The notes beneath the pieces are model-generated. The model was not told the origin of the DNA. It did not search any database and was given only the letters and a program-made list of their open reading frames with translations. From Chinchilla lanigera (lineage: Eukaryota; Chordata; Mammalia; Rodentia; Chinchillidae), in contig NW_004955425.1 in the NCBI RefSeq assembly GCF_000276665.1, forward strand, positions 21,170,794 to 21,234,793: a DNA stretch of 64,000 bases. Reading direction: 5' to 3'. A program made the translations under genes and the position numbers. Shown in pieces: positions 9,701 to 21,260 of this stretch; position 1 is the stretch's first letter, and each line of letters opens with the position of its first letter.

Positions 9701-11434
9701 GAGTAGTGAAATTGTAAGCATTTATAATTATTGAAATTTTGGTTAAGTTGGGTTAATTTTGGTAAAAATGGAGTTGATTTTTCTCAATTCTTTGCTCAGT
9801 TCAGGAAATCTCATGAACTACATAAAATATAAAATACATATAAGAAAGAACAGTTGTCTCCTAAATGAAGGCTATCCATTGTGGTTTACATTTTTTACAT
9901 GTGACAAATTCAAAACGAGTATGGAAGGGGCACTGTGAGAAGGTGAACTGGATAGAAGGTGAAACCAAGGGCTGTCTGCGCTCATCAGTTTATGAAGGTG
10001 TTTCTGACCGATTTCAGTCAAGCATTCCCCTCCCTCCACTCTTCACTCACTCATCCCTGCTTATCCATGGGAAGTGTGTGGTGTACTGGTTAGCAGCAGA
10101 TTCTGTTGGCCATTACTGGTCCCAATTTGAACAGAAAGTATAGAGTTTAAAAAGAGAATCATGTTTGAGGAACTTAGTTTTGTAAGAAAGAAAAGACATC
10201 TTAACACAGTTTAAATAGTTTACTCTTAATTTTTTCTGGTAGAAAAATAAAAAGCATTTTTTCTCTTTTTTTCTACAAATCCTGTATTTCTGCTGAAAAA
10301 AAAAAGTTTATGAGAACATCTTGGGACTATTAAGGGAGAGTTTTGAATATTCTGCACCTATGTAAAACTCTAAAAAAGCCTGCTTGTTGAGTAGGTATTG
10401 GGATCCGGTTTTCTCTTGGTTTCGTGGTTTTTGGATGGCAGTTCCTTTGAAGCACTGAAGGTTAAGCTGAACATGAACTCACCATCGAGATCTGAGTCTT
10501 GCACTTTATGGAGTACTCTGGTTAAAAGCAGTTTTTAAGGGTCTGAGTTCTAAATAATCTCTATCCTACTATTAGTTCCAGCGATGTTAATGTGCTTTTC
10601 TTTAGGATAAATCTGAAGTTCTTGGGCATTTTCTTAATATGCTTACATTAATTGTTTCTTTAAGGAAAGCTTGAACTGATTGAATGTTGCATAAAAAATT
10701 TGTCCTTCTGTCTATCTCTTTTTGTAACTTCCTTTGGTCTACCTACATACTCGGCTTTAAAGAGCTGGTCTTTTTGAGTAGAGTACAGGTTATTTTCCTG
10801 GAGACAAAAAGTTGAAAAAATGGTTGTATTGCAGTAAGAAGATGTGGGTTCAAGTTTCAGCTCTCATAGTAGCTTTTGAGCCTGAGACCAATCACTGAAC
10901 CTTTCTGAGCCTCATTTTGCTAATCTCTGCATCAGGGAAGGACTGTGTTTTCCTTGTCTTAAGCATGTTGGGAAGATCAAATGCAGCATTGGGTCTGCAT
11001 AGACTATGAATTGTGGGGTTGGTGTAACAGAATTAGTCTGTTAGAAGACCTCTTAAACTCATGCTGTGGGTGAGTTCGTTTTCATTTTGGGGAATTACTG
11101 TAAACTGTGGAAGTATCAAGGGTGAGTCACATTGCTTTCTATAGATAGTCCACTGGTATTAGTGGTATGGTATTTACAATTCTTGAGAGTGTTTGTAGGA
11201 AGAGGTTTCTGTGGCAGTCCTGGCAGCGTACGGTTCTGTGTTCTTCTAGTTTGGAAGGGGAGGCCGCAGTCCACAGAACTGGTGCCACAGCTTAGTCAGA
11301 TGTGTCTTTTGTGCTTCCTACAGATGGATGACAATCTTCGTCAAAGCCCTCAGCTTCCTCCTCGGAAACTGCCAGCACTCAGATTGACTCCCGCAGAAGA
11401 AGACAGTAATTCCTTACAACGGCTGTCACCCTGA
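3659..11434 (+). CDS. MTX3: Metaxin 3 (complete gene, nine coding exons)
   Basis: Coding exons are 3659-3739, 4127-4196, 4544-4620, 5447-5539, 6034-6216, 6373-6449, 6919-7076, 8319-8407 and 11324-11434. They sum to 939 nt: 312 residues plus stop, all junctions in phase and all introns GT-AG. From memory of the family, human metaxin 3 has the same length and nearly the same sequence, including the [18 protein letters not shown] start and the QRLSP end. Metaxins are GST-fold proteins on the cytosolic face of the mitochondrial outer membrane that work with the SAM complex in beta-barrel import. Residues ~1-105 form the thioredoxin-like metaxin N domain and ~140-250 the helical GST-C-like domain ([19 protein letters not shown] is typical). 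No C-terminal membrane anchor is visible, unlike metaxin 1. The short introns fit a small housekeeping gene. No disabling change was found, so it should be functional. Confidence 0.95.
4127..4196 (+). CDS. MTX3: MTX3 coding exon 2 (residues 28-50 plus 1 nt)
   Basis: Acceptor TTTCAG at 4121-4126. Encodes [20 protein letters not shown], the beta strand and loop region of the GST-N-like fold. The donor is GTACGG, weaker than consensus. The last G pairs with GT of exon 3 to make the Gly codon. Confidence 0.93.
4544..4620 (+). CDS. MTX3: MTX3 coding exon 3 (residues 51-76)
   Basis: Acceptor TTACAG, donor GTGGGT. Encodes [18 protein letters not shown] followed by LNFLRKQ, matching the family's substrate-groove segment (PIL..D..VSQP). 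Confidence 0.94.
5447..5539 (+). CDS. MTX3: MTX3 coding exon 4 (residues 77-107)
   Basis: Acceptor TAATAG, donor GTGAGC. Encodes [19 protein letters not shown] followed by [12 protein letters not shown], the end of the N domain and the linker helix, exactly 31 codons in phase 0. Confidence 0.95.
6034..6216 (+). CDS. MTX3: MTX3 coding exon 5 (residues 108-168)
   Basis: Acceptor TTCCAG, donor GTATGG. The longest coding exon, 61 codons, begins [19 protein letters not shown] and ends EVEAQ. It covers the start of the GST-C-like helical domain. Confidence 0.95.
6373..6449 (+). CDS. MTX3: MTX3 coding exon 6 (residues 169-193 plus 2 nt)
   Basis: Acceptor GTTAG, donor GTGAGT (strong). Encodes [17 protein letters not shown] then SQFFFGD. 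Intron 5 before it is only 156 bp. Confidence 0.95.
6919..7076 (+). CDS. MTX3: MTX3 coding exon 7 (residues 194-246 plus 1 nt)
   Basis: Acceptor TTCTAG, donor GTAAGC. Encodes [17 protein letters not shown] through YFRLSLGG, the most conserved metaxin block in the C-terminal domain. The open frame continues into intron 7 without coding value. Confidence 0.95.
7691..7709. repeat. Poly(T) run in MTX3 intron 7
   Basis: An uninterrupted run of about 19 T. No SINE body is recognisable on either side. Confidence 0.8.
7790..7955 (+). mobile_element. MER5A-like hAT remnant in MTX3 intron 7
   Basis: Contains GAGAATCACTTAGGGA followed by a CTTTTTAAAG-type core and a GGAAGTCACTG end, in the order seen in MER5A non-autonomous hAT copies. 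It is highly decayed, so the family call is tentative. Confidence 0.4.
8319..8407 (+). CDS. MTX3: MTX3 coding exon 8 (residues 247-276)
   Basis: Acceptor TTCTTAG. Encodes [18 protein letters not shown] through NLIEK. The donor is GTCAAG, the weakest of the gene. If it is not spliced, ten further codons ([10 protein letters not shown]) precede a TAG at 8438-8440, giving a 286-residue product. Confidence 0.93.
8698..8891 (+). mobile_element. Dimeric B1+ID SINE in MTX3 intron 8
   Basis: The left half resembles a deleted B1 (CCTGGCATAGTGGC, TTGGGCAACTTAGTAAGACT). An A-rich linker (AAAAAATAAAAA) follows, then an ID half with A box TAGCTCAGTGGTAGA and an old B box. An insertion of about 20 bp interrupts the ID half. 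Such B1-dID or B4-like SINEs are shared by several rodent lineages. Confidence 0.65.
9295..9525 (+). mobile_element. MIR SINE in MTX3 intron 8
   Basis: Carries the MIR core order: CTACTGAGCACTG, CCCCATTTTACAGATATGGA, then GTGGACTTGAACC. It is a mammal-wide old repeat. Confidence 0.7.
10835..11005 (+). mobile_element. MIR SINE in MTX3 intron 8 (second copy)
   Basis: Shows GGGTTCAAGTTTCAGCTCT, then CTGAACCTTTCTGAGCCTCA and a TGGGAAGATCAAATG end, typical of the MIR family. Confidence 0.65.
11324..11434 (+). CDS. MTX3: MTX3 terminal coding exon 9 (residues 277-312 and stop)
   Basis: Acceptor CTACAG after the 2.9 kb intron 8. Encodes [20 protein letters not shown] through LQRLSP and TGA at 11432-11434. 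The tail is acidic and proline-rich, with no hydrophobic membrane segment. Confidence 0.94.
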   Translation: MDDNLRQSPQLPPRKLPALRLTPAEEDSNSLQRLSP

Positions 11435-11613
11435 TGGTCGTTGCACTTCGTGGTCGTAGTTGTATGAATTGATATAATCTCTTGAACCAGGTGTATAAGG
11501 CAAAAAGAAAATACTGTTAATAGGTATAAGGAAGACTCTAAAACAAAAGCTCTGTGACATCTTTTTTTTTTTTAAATTAAGAAGCTTGTATTTTAGCTTG
11601 GCAATACATTTTA

Positions 11614-11619
11614 AATAAA
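11614..11619 (+). terminator. Candidate proximal polyadenylation signal of MTX3
   Basis: AATAAA 180 bases after the stop codon, with a G/T-rich stretch (GGTGGGTGGGAGGG) about 20 bases downstream, the usual layout. Confidence 0.55.
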
Positions 11620-12306
11620 GGTGAATGCTAAGTGAATATGGTGGGTGGGAGGGAAAACACATTATACTGTGTATATATATATATTAAAAACCTGCCTTAA
11701 TCTTGGCAGATTTTGGCCTTTGGTTCATGTGTTGCTGACCAAAGCTACAATTCTGTTCTGAATGTGCATTCTTAATTTATTCCAGTTAATTTATTCAGTT
11801 TATTAACTTAGTTTTCTTAGACCTGTCTGAATACATAATATGTGGCTCTATGGCTGAGTCTTTTTTCTTCTGTTTAGAAAACTGATGCCTATTGTAGGAA
11901 CTAGAAGAAATATAAATTACTTCAATAGAAAAATCTGTATTTTACTTTAAAATACAGGGAGGAATGTGCTTTCTAATTATGTTCTCTTAAGTCTAATCTT
12001 TTAGAAGTTTAGTGTAATATATAAATATTAAAAGTGTTATATTTAATGCTCACCCAGTGATACACACTTCAGTACAACATTAGCATTTGCTGATGTGTTC
12101 AGTGTAGGCCAGCAAGGACTCTTTCCGTTTGCCGGGGAAATGTGGCAGCTTTAGACCTACGTATTTGTAGTGCATCTTTAATCATCTTGTTTTGTTGGTT
12201 CCAGGAGAACTGAATGTGTTGGGCCTCTTTACTGTGTGAGACCATGAAACCTTAATGAAACTTGCCCTATGTTAGACACTACTCAGGAGGATCCTGCAGC
12301 CAGGGT

Positions 12307-12312
12307 AATAAA
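12307..12312 (+). terminator. Candidate polyadenylation signal of MTX3
   Basis: AATAAA followed within 20-40 bases by T/G-rich sequence (TCTGGTCTGAGTTTTC). Confidence 0.5.
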
Positions 12313-15037
12313 GATACCTACTATGCGTCTGGTCTGAGTTTTCCGTGCTTGCCTCAGGCCAGTATTTTTTATAAGAAATACATTATGTAGTCACAAGCTT
12401 TCTGACAGCCACTTGTTTTCCATATATTTTAACTACGTTTGAAAGATCCAAAGGAATAATCAGAAATAGCAGATTTTTAAGACTATTTTCTATTCATTGG
12501 TTGCTGAATTGTTCGAGGGTTTGCTGTGTGGGAATTTTACTTATACTGTAATAGAAACTTGCTTATTTTAGTGGTTGAGGTGCTTCCCTTGTCCTAAGAC
12601 AACTCCTGGGGTTTTTAAAATGTAGGACCATGTTTTTGATTAGTGTCTTAAAAGATTACCATGGTGCTCAGCAGATCTTACCAAGTCCTGTAGAAACCAG
12701 TGTGCTAAGAAAACAAGCTTTGTTTAGACCCTCAGCTAACTGGAGCTGAGCGAAGTTCCCTCATGTCTGACCCACATCTTCCCACTTTCTTCTGTGTTTA
12801 GGTAGCTGTTTATACAGGGGTCTTTAAGTCATTCTAAATCGTTTCTCTTGAAAGCTTTAACTAAATGAGAAGCAAGATTGTATTCCCAGGCTTGTTCATC
12901 TGTTTGGATGCCTTTAGGGAAAGTAGCTAAAGAGTTCACATTATTTCTACAACAGAGTATTTGGGAGTGCGGGAGGGTGTGTGTATCTCATTCATCTTTA
13001 GAGGCAGGTTATTAGATTCTAGTCATCTGAAGTAGGCATGAATATTTTATATTGAAAACCATGATCATGAGACTAGCTTGTCCTCTAGGATTGATGTACA
13101 TTGGAGAAGGGTTGTTAGTATATCAACTGGACATCTGTGCTTCAGTCAAGGTTAGTTACTTTCAATCATGATTTATATTAAACCTTCCAAAAAGCATTTG
13201 AAGTGGCTTAGAGCTATAAAACACATGTGAAGCTTGACAATTATGATTAGCCTATGAAAAATAAATTAGGAGGAGAAAAAACTATCAACACTGACATACT
13301 GTAAAACTGAAGTGAAGTTAACTTCAAGTTTTTCCATAGGTGGAGTCAAAAAATAATTATGGGTTCAGTAATTTCTTCTTTCAATTCTGTTAATGTTCAT
13401 GAGGAACAGAAATGTATTTAAATATTTGTAAAATGTGGGAGTTCATATTCTTGCAGTATACAGACCTCAACCAAAAATTGTACAGTAATTATTTAAATTT
13501 CAATCAAAAGAGGACATTTTAGTATAATAAGTGTATGTCCTTCTCAGCAGAGATGATGACTATAGATACGATCTGTTCACCGCTTTGAATGTGTTTGGCC
13601 TTGGATAGCCCATGATATTTCCAAACTACTGCCTTTCCTAGGTGGCAAAACGTGGTTTAGTAAGTGAGAATTATACGTTGAGTTACTTAGTTGAGTTCAT
13701 TTCTTTGTATAAGCAAATAAAATGATAGAAAGCTATATGTGAGTACTAAAATACTCTAAAGACCAGCCACACTTGCAGAAAGTTCTTGGGAAAAAAGTTG
13801 AGGCTGGACAGAGGGCCTGTAATTACCCAGTCAGTTATGCTTTGGATAAAGGTTGAGTTTTCTGGAAAAAATGGTCCATAGCCTTAAACAAAGTACTGTG
13901 AGCCACTGTCTTTTGGAAGTGATGATGCAGATAATATGATAAGATGGAATGTGCTTTTGTTTAATTTTGTTAGTAGTATAGGATTAGAACAATTGACTAG
14001 ACAGTAATGCCCATAAGATGAAAATCCTCTATCAACAGTCATCCATAAAATGGATTGAACAACACTAAAGAAACTGTATAGAGCATTGAAGATGCACTTT
14101 CTTTCAGAACTTTTTTGATCTCAGAGAGGTTGGCATTAACAATATCCATGTAGCTATGTTTGAGTTATCTTTTGAGTATTAGAGAATTAGAGAATTTATA
14201 AAGCAAGCATTTTTATTTCTATTTGTAATTACTATTTAAAGTAGCTTTACACATTAACATGAAGGAATAGAGAAGCTAATTTTAATCAGATGAATTAAAT
14301 TTGAAGTTTGAAAATGGGAAAAACTAACATTGAAAGAGGCAGAAACTGGTAACAGTAATAGTATCTTAGCAAACCACTCTATTCAGGTAACTTCATGTGA
14401 TGAAAATAGTATTTGAATTTGGTAGTATAATTCCTTTGAGTCTCCTACAGAAATAAGCATTTACCAGCTCAGTTAGATTTTAGTAGTTTCTCATAAGCTA
14501 TCAATAACCTTAACCTTTTAAAAACCAATTGTAGGAGCTTACATATAAGATAATAAGTGATAGGACAAATACTTTTTAGTTCATTCTTGAGTTTAAAGAA
14601 AAACAATGCTTCTCTACAAATGCTCTAACAAATGCTTCTCCTAAAGATTTACTTTGCCTTACTACAAAAGGAAAAAGCTACAACCTAAATACCAGATCTC
14701 CTTTTCCCTATGATATCGAAGTCTATGATTTTGTTTCTAATTTTTCGTTATGGTACATGTGTTCACATTTGAAAAAAAATGCTTCTGTCCCTTCATGTGG
14801 TATTTCTTCTTTGCTTTGTATTTGTAATCTAGGTACACAGTGGGACATGACGTTCATTAAGAGCAGCTTTTAAAGGAGAAGATGTGATGCTCAGGGGGAA
14901 TTAGAAGCTGACTTTGTCTTGGTTTGGTTATTTTTATAATTGAAATCCTGAGCAGATGTGTTCTAGGTGGTGAAAATTATTTTTACTTTTTTATGTTTTC
15001 ATATATATTTCTTTTTAAAAAATTTGTTGTTATATGA

Positions 15038-15043
15038 AATAAA
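15038..15043 (+). terminator. Candidate distal polyadenylation signal of MTX3
   Basis: AATAAA followed by GTGTCAGTG. The first clear SINE after the gene lies 520 bp further on, which fits a 3' UTR end here. Confidence 0.4.
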
Positions 15044-15060
15044 GTGTCAGTGATCCTATC

Positions 15061-15567
15061 AAAAGTTTAATTGAAGGTTCAGTTAGATACTCAAAATGCT
15101 GATTTTTCAGAGAGATATAAGGATGAGGGGTTTTGTTTTATGTTGTTATGTTTTTGTTTTTAAGGGGCTGCAAAATAATGTAGCCTAGAAACTGCTGTTG
15201 GGATGTAGTGATTGCTAAGAACACAGATTCTTGCCCTGGACTTAGGATTATTGTGATTCAAGTAGAGAAGTGCTCTAGGAATTAAAAAGGATATAAAAAA
15301 TTTCTAAGTAAAGTATGCCATGTATTACTGGTAGGAGTTAACATTCTTGAACAGTAATATAATAAAAGCATAAATTCAGGCCAGATCTTTCTCAAACAGG
15401 AATGCTGTAATAGAAAAATTATTCAAAGCAAAATAAACTAGTTTCTTAAAAAAAAACAAAGACAGAAAGTCTTTGTGTCCTCATTATTATTAATTTGAAG
15501 TTATACTATAAGATTTTTTTTTCAAACCACCACCAGTTTCTCAGAGAAGCAGTTCCTGAAGGGGTAG
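15061..15567. other. Intergenic or extended 3' UTR
   Basis: AT-rich; no gene or repeat recognised. Confidence 0.5.
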
Positions 15568-15723
15568 GTTTTTTGGTTTTTGTTTTTGAGACAAAGTCTA
15601 GCTTTGTAGCTCAGGCTGGCCTTGAACTCACTATGTGGCTTAGGCCAGCCTCAAACTTGCAGCAGTCCTCCTTCCTCAGCCTCCCAAGTGCTGGGATTAC
15701 AGGTGCATGCCATCACGCCCAGT
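15568..15723 (-). mobile_element. B1 SINE (antisense)
   Basis: Reads T-rich tail, GAGACAAAGTCTAGC, AGGCTGGCCTTGAACTCA, GCTGGGATTACAGG and ending CACGCCCAG, a near full-length B1 in reverse. Flanks CAGTTCCTGAAG and CAGTTCCAAAAG may be a decayed target-site duplication. Confidence 0.9.
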
Positions 15724-18700
15724 TCCAAAAGAGTGTTTTGGCAGAATATACTGTGATATGAATTGAGGAGTTTGTGACCTAGGAAGTTTGAAGAATGTTA
15801 GGTTAGGCCAAGTTGAATTACTATAGGGTTTTTAAGGCCTTTGATATGCTAATGTGTATTTTCAATCTTCAAGCTTTGGAGTTTTCAAGTTTTATTTGAT
15901 TATGTACTAAAGGCAGTCTAAGGAGTGTGTACGTGTGTGCACATGTGCACGTGTGCAAGTTCAGTACAGGTATTGCCCAGAGGACTGTTAGTTTCCATTC
16001 AGAACTTCTTACTTTATACACAAGCTTGCTAATTTATTTTAGTGTGGATTTTTTTAAGCACAGTACTATGTGTTCTGCAAAATATCCTTAGGAAAATGTT
16101 GCCCTGGAGTGTTTTTGTTTGTTTGTGCTCATTATAAAGGTTTCTTATTCTGGGGTGCCCCTCTAGTGACAATGATGAAGTAGGACTGAGCACATCAGGT
16201 CTGCCTTGGACCCCAAGTTGAGAGGGATGGCTGTGGCTGTGGCCGCAGAGAGGTTGTTACTTAGGTAGGTGTGAGTCCATCCGTGCCCTTCCCTAGCGCC
16301 TCATCAATCTGGAAAGCTGTATGGTATCTAAACTGATGGCTTCGGAGGACAAACCAATTCTTAGGCATCCATGAGACATGGGCATCAAAATTGTAATTCC
16401 AGAGCATTTTTCTAAATCGTTTCTGTGGTTTATATGTGCCCAGAGAGACAGTGAAGTTTCTCATATATAAAAAGTTTGCAGTTGCTTCAGTGACAAAGCA
16501 AAGGAAGTTTAATATTTTCAGGTTTTATTCCGTTATTGCAGACACTTTAAGGAACGATTGTAGGAAGCAGGATGATAGTTTTCATTAGATTTTCAGCACA
16601 TTCTACATCTTAAAAAATGTAAACTTCATTAGGCCTCCAATTTGAGTTAACAAAATACATTTTCTGTTTTTTCATTTCAGAGTATAAACCAGGTCACTAA
16701 TGAGGCGTAAAGATGTTTTTCATTCATTTCTTGTTAAGTATACAGTTGCCTGTTTGGAACTCCATGCTTTGGATTTGTGTTTAAAAGAAAGCTTGTCTTT
16801 GAGCTTTGAGCTGTGGTGTAATGGTGAACATCCAGCCGCATAAAAAGCAGTTAGATCTCTGTTCTAATTCCTCAGTTTTCTTCTTGCAAAGTTGAAGAAA
16901 TGCCTTTTAATCATTCAGTTACATATCCCAGATCCTTGGAAGTCACAAAGCCTCACTTGCCAGAGTTCACATCAGTCTCAGCTGGTCACGCATCATTGAG
17001 GCTGTGTGGCCTTTCATTCTTTGGACCATTAGCTGCTGATGCTCTTTACCTCTCAGAGAAGAGAGTGTTCTCTAGCTTTTATGTTAAATGCACAAAGATG
17101 AGCTTTGTTCCTTTTGTGAATCAGGCTTTTTATTTTGTAAAATGGAAAATAATGTCTTTTATTTTCCTGTCCATATTGAAGTGGGAACTTGAGGTGTTTG
17201 TAAATGTACCTTTAGCTTTTTGAAAGATGGATGGTAAAGAAGACAAGAGATATGTATGTGTGCATGTTGGTTTGGTTTCACCAAGCCTGTCTCACCAATA
17301 GCGAACATTTTAAACATTTTTCTAGTGTGCACATACTATACTTTCATTATACAGTAAACTGTCTTACAGTAAGCAACGCTGGCCACAGTATTCTAGCCTT
17401 GCCTAGTATGAATATATTTTACTCAGAGACTATGTATAAATACCCAGAAGTGATCAATGTTGTGAAGAGTTTATTCTAATAAATAAGAACTGGATATAAT
17501 GTCAAAGTAGCTATTTTCTCAATAAAATGTCAAATTACCCAAATGTTATTAATTGAGTGATGTCATTTATCCTTTGAAGTGTCTTTGCTGGCAAGAAGTT
17601 TCTTGTGGTGTAGCAGAGCTAAGAAGTGCTGGGACTGCGTTAAATAGAGTGTTGTTCCTTTCTGTCCACCTGTCTCTGGTGCATGGAGACCACTTGGGGT
17701 GTTTGCACCCCATGATGAGGAAGATGAGAGGCCTGCTCTCAAGCTGCTGATTTGCATGCAACCCCTGACACATGCAGCTGTTCCGGATGATACCTTGTTC
17801 GTCTGTTCATCTGTTTCTTTTAAATTTTTCATTTTGCCCACCCAGATAGTCCAGCAGTCTTGTATTTAATTGCATGGAAGACACACTGAGAAGAAATAAT
17901 GCAGTATTACGCAAGGAGGATATTTGTGTCTTTGCTGCTTTGTTTATGGAATAGGGTGTATTTGCATGGAGAACCTTGTTATTTATAGCTGTTAAGTAAG
18001 GGCAGATGTCTCAGCCAGTAGAATTTGTTTTTAATTAAGATAATTTACCTATAGTAAAATACATGGATTTTCCAAGTAGAACTGTTCAGGGTATGAAAGT
18101 TGTTTTCTCACATGAGAAGCTGGTTGTAACACAAATCTTAATTACAGATATGCTTAGGGTTTCAGATGAAAGGACCTTGGGTGGGTTGAGGTGGTTAGAA
18201 ATGATCACCTGCTTTCTGTAAAAATGCAGGAAAGAAGATTTGCTGTTGTGGATTATTGAGGTTCTTTTCAGAAGAGGCAGCTATAACTATTTGGGAATCA
18301 CAAAGCCAAGAGGCATTCAACAAAGAACTTAATAAGTTTTGGTTCTTAATTGCCTGTCTTATAGGCTTAGCCTTGTCTGGGCCTACTTCAGGCGCTTAGA
18401 AACTCCTGGGCATCAATTTAGTGTGAGGCCCTGCAGTTGGTGATAGGCTTCAGTATACACACAATCTTGTTTTTCTTTTTCCACCAATAGCAGATATCAG
18501 TAGGAAAATTGAAGTTCTGCTATGTTGGTATCTTAAGTGAATCTCTAGAGGAAAAAGGTACAGATCAGTCTGTGCTATGCCTGCACCAGCAAGACAAATA
18601 TAAGAGGACAAGAAGGAAATTAAGGTGAAGAAATGTCAGGATTTGTGTCCTTGGAAGTCATCATGTAATTGAATTTCTAGCTGTAGAAAAAAGAAACCAG

Positions 18701-19690
18701 TCTGTGATCTGACAAGAGCTTCAGGAAGAAGTGTGAGAAACCTTGGTCCATTTCTCCAGGTACGTGAGTCAGCTTCCTGGAATGCTTTAGACATCTGTGC
18801 TCAAGAAATGAAGACAGCTGCATATCATCAAAGACATCTAATTCCCAGTACAGCCAATAAGCTCCAAAAATTGTGCTTTTCCAAGTGGGGGAGAAGGTAT
18901 TTATTCTGGTTTTTGAGTAGGAGAGCAGAAAGAATAGAGAAACTTAACTTTTATAAATATAAGTGAAAATTAGTTCCTTAGACTAGTTTGGGGAAGGTGA
19001 TCCTCTCAGGAGCTCACATTTTGAAGAAAGAAATTATTTGGGATAGAAGAAAGCATGACACTGAAGTGCAAGAAACGAACTGCATTATTTGAAGATTGTC
19101 AGATTTTGCCTGTTCAGATGTGTTGTCATACTTCTCTCCAGGAGAGAGGAAATTGCCATTTCAATCTAATGTGATTTCCATTTTGTATAGTATATACCCA
19201 GTTCACAGGGTAACTATTGCTAACATGGATTAGGAAAGGTGGAGGATAGGATGAATATAGTAGATGTAGAAATTAGGAAGAAATGCATCAAAAGAACAGA
19301 TAACTACATGTACACGAAGCACACACCACAGTAAGGAAATGTGCAAAAAATTTAGTCAATGAAAAAAATGTGTGACTTAATGGAAATTTCAGTAAATTTA
19401 ATCTCGACTTTTTTGAGCTGTCACGTTCATACCAAGCCCAACACTCATCATTCAGTCAGTGATACCATATGGAAGCCTGAGATACCCACGTCATTAAACC
19501 GCCACATTCCTACTGTACTCTCAAGGATGAGGCTGTGGTAGGGTGAGGATGGGCACCTATGATATCCAGCACTAGTTCATCTGGGGAACATAAAGTTACA
19601 GAGATTGCCCTTAAGGAGCTCAAGATACAACAGCAATGGATGTAATTTCAAAACAGCACTGTCTCAGTTCTGTGCTGTTCTATACTGATA
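15724..19690. other. Intergenic, no gene seen
   Basis: Mostly single-copy-looking AT-rich DNA. A GT-rich purine/pyrimidine-alternating tract lies at 15925-15958. A further AATAAA at 17521-17526 followed by T/G-rich sequence could be a far-distal MTX3 end. Open frames at 16900-17223 and 17231-17479 have no recognisable protein content. Confidence 0.5.
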
Positions 19691-20030
19691 CTCCTTTTTG
19701 TTCACACCAGGTCATTTCTCAGGGTAGGAAATTTATTTACTATAGTTGTGGAAGTTGGGATGTCCAGGAAAGGGCCTACCTGCCTATCTGTGGCGGAAGG
19801 CAGGACATGAGAATGACAGAAAAGACAGGAGCCAGATTATTCTTTTTATTAGAAAACTCACTCCCACAAAAACTGACTCATTCCTGTGATAATAGCACTT
19901 AATTCAATCATGAGAGCAGAGTCCTCACTGACTAATGCCCTCCTGAACACCCACCTCTTCACTCCAGTGCCTTAAGGACTGTTTCCAATTCATGAACTTT
20001 GGGGGACTCAGTAAAATTATGGCAAGTCCC
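19690..20030 (-). mobile_element. MaLR-related LTR fragment (antisense)
   Basis: The layout follows reverse-oriented mammalian MaLR LTRs: a TTTATTTACTATAGTTGTGG block, then GGCAGGACATGAGA, ACTCATTCCTGTGATAATAG, CATGAGAGCAGAGTCCTCA and ATGAACTTTGGGGGACTCA. Old and divergent; subfamily not assigned. Confidence 0.5.
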
Positions 20031-21079
20031 AATGACTTAGAACCCACATGGTTTTCTCAGCCTCATAGAGACATACAGATACTGTCCCAAAACAGAAGGC
20101 AAAAGGAAGTGCAGAGATTTGGTTTGGACCATGCAGGATCCTGAGATCTGTGGTAGAGGTTTGTGGCTATGAGAACATGGGAAATCGGTGATTAGTTTCA
20201 TTGGTCACTTCATTTACTGTTGGAGGAAACTGGATCAAATTTAAAAGGAATCAAGAACCAATCAAGTACTTAAAAGAGAGGAAATTTAATATGAGGACTA
20301 GTTATAAAGATGATAAGGACCCCCCCCCACCCCGCCCCCACATCCTTTCCTTCATGGCCTTACAAGAACAGCAATGAAGAGACCAGGTTGGCTGGGGTGG
20401 AGCCAGGGGCTGGGGGAGTAGAGAAAGATGAAGTTAGAGGTTTAGCAGGGGCCCATCAGAAGGTGGTTATCATCACTTAGCTTGGGATATGTTTGGAAAT
20501 GTGTGGTGGCAGTCTTACTGTCATAGAGAAGCCCTGAAGTCATCTAGCTGACCAGAGTGGAGGATGGTCCTGGTCAACAAAGAATTGTCCAAACCCAAAT
20601 ACTCATAACCCACTCTTGAGAGATGCTGACGGCTGTAAGCCTTGGATGTTTACAGATGGAAGCACATGCTGAAACGGGATGACATGCCAGAAGGCTTTGA
20701 AAAACTGAAGGGTTGTTTACTGCTATAAATGTCAGGTCAGAGAGTTTAGAAGAGCAAATAATATTAGTGGGAGAAATTAATCTTGTGATGAAAAGCAGAG
20801 ATTGAAACTAGATAGGTCGTCAAGAAATTAAGATATAAGGGTTTGGGGGCTGCAGGTGGAGAATAGAAAATGGGTTTTGGGGTTAAGATAGGCTTAATAT
20901 ACCAAACAAATAATTTTAAGACATTTCCTTGACTCTGTCTGTATTGTTGTTTAATATCAGGTCTGAATAAGTGAACATTTTTATGTGTTGGAGTTTTCTT
21001 AATTTTCAGAATTTAGAAGGTACCAATTGAGTCCACTCCACTTCTTACGAATGACTTCTGTTAAATTAGTGCTTTTCCA
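20031..21079. other. Intergenic, no gene seen
   Basis: Nothing recognised except a short C-rich tract at 20321-20341. Confidence 0.5.
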
Positions 21080-21260
21080 CTTTTTTGTTTTCTACACAGG
21101 CACACATACATTCCTGTATGTATTCTAATCTTACAGTATTTACTTCTTTGTAATATGCTTTTTTACTTAATACTCAGAAAGTACTCATACATCATCATAC
21201 ATTCTAGCTGATTTTCAATGATCATACAGTTCCATTGTATGAATGTGTCATGGTTTGATT
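21080..21260 (-). repeat. Possible old L1 fragment (antisense)
   Basis: ATGCTTTTTTACTTAATACTCAGAAAG followed by TTCCATTGTATGAATGTGTCATG (read here in shortened blocks) resembles the reverse of an ancient L1 3' segment. Weak evidence. Confidence 0.3.

Larger units (their letters stand above)
11435..15060 (+). other. MTX3: Probable MTX3 3' UTR and downstream transcribed region
   Basis: Over 3.6 kb of AT-rich sequence directly follows the stop codon, with no transposon I can recognise. That is unusual compared with the rest of the window and suggests a conserved 3' UTR. Candidate signals AATAAA lie at 11614-11619, 12307-12312 and 15038-15043. The true end is not provable from sequence alone; it could stop at the first signal or run to about 17.55 kb. 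Confidence 0.5.
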
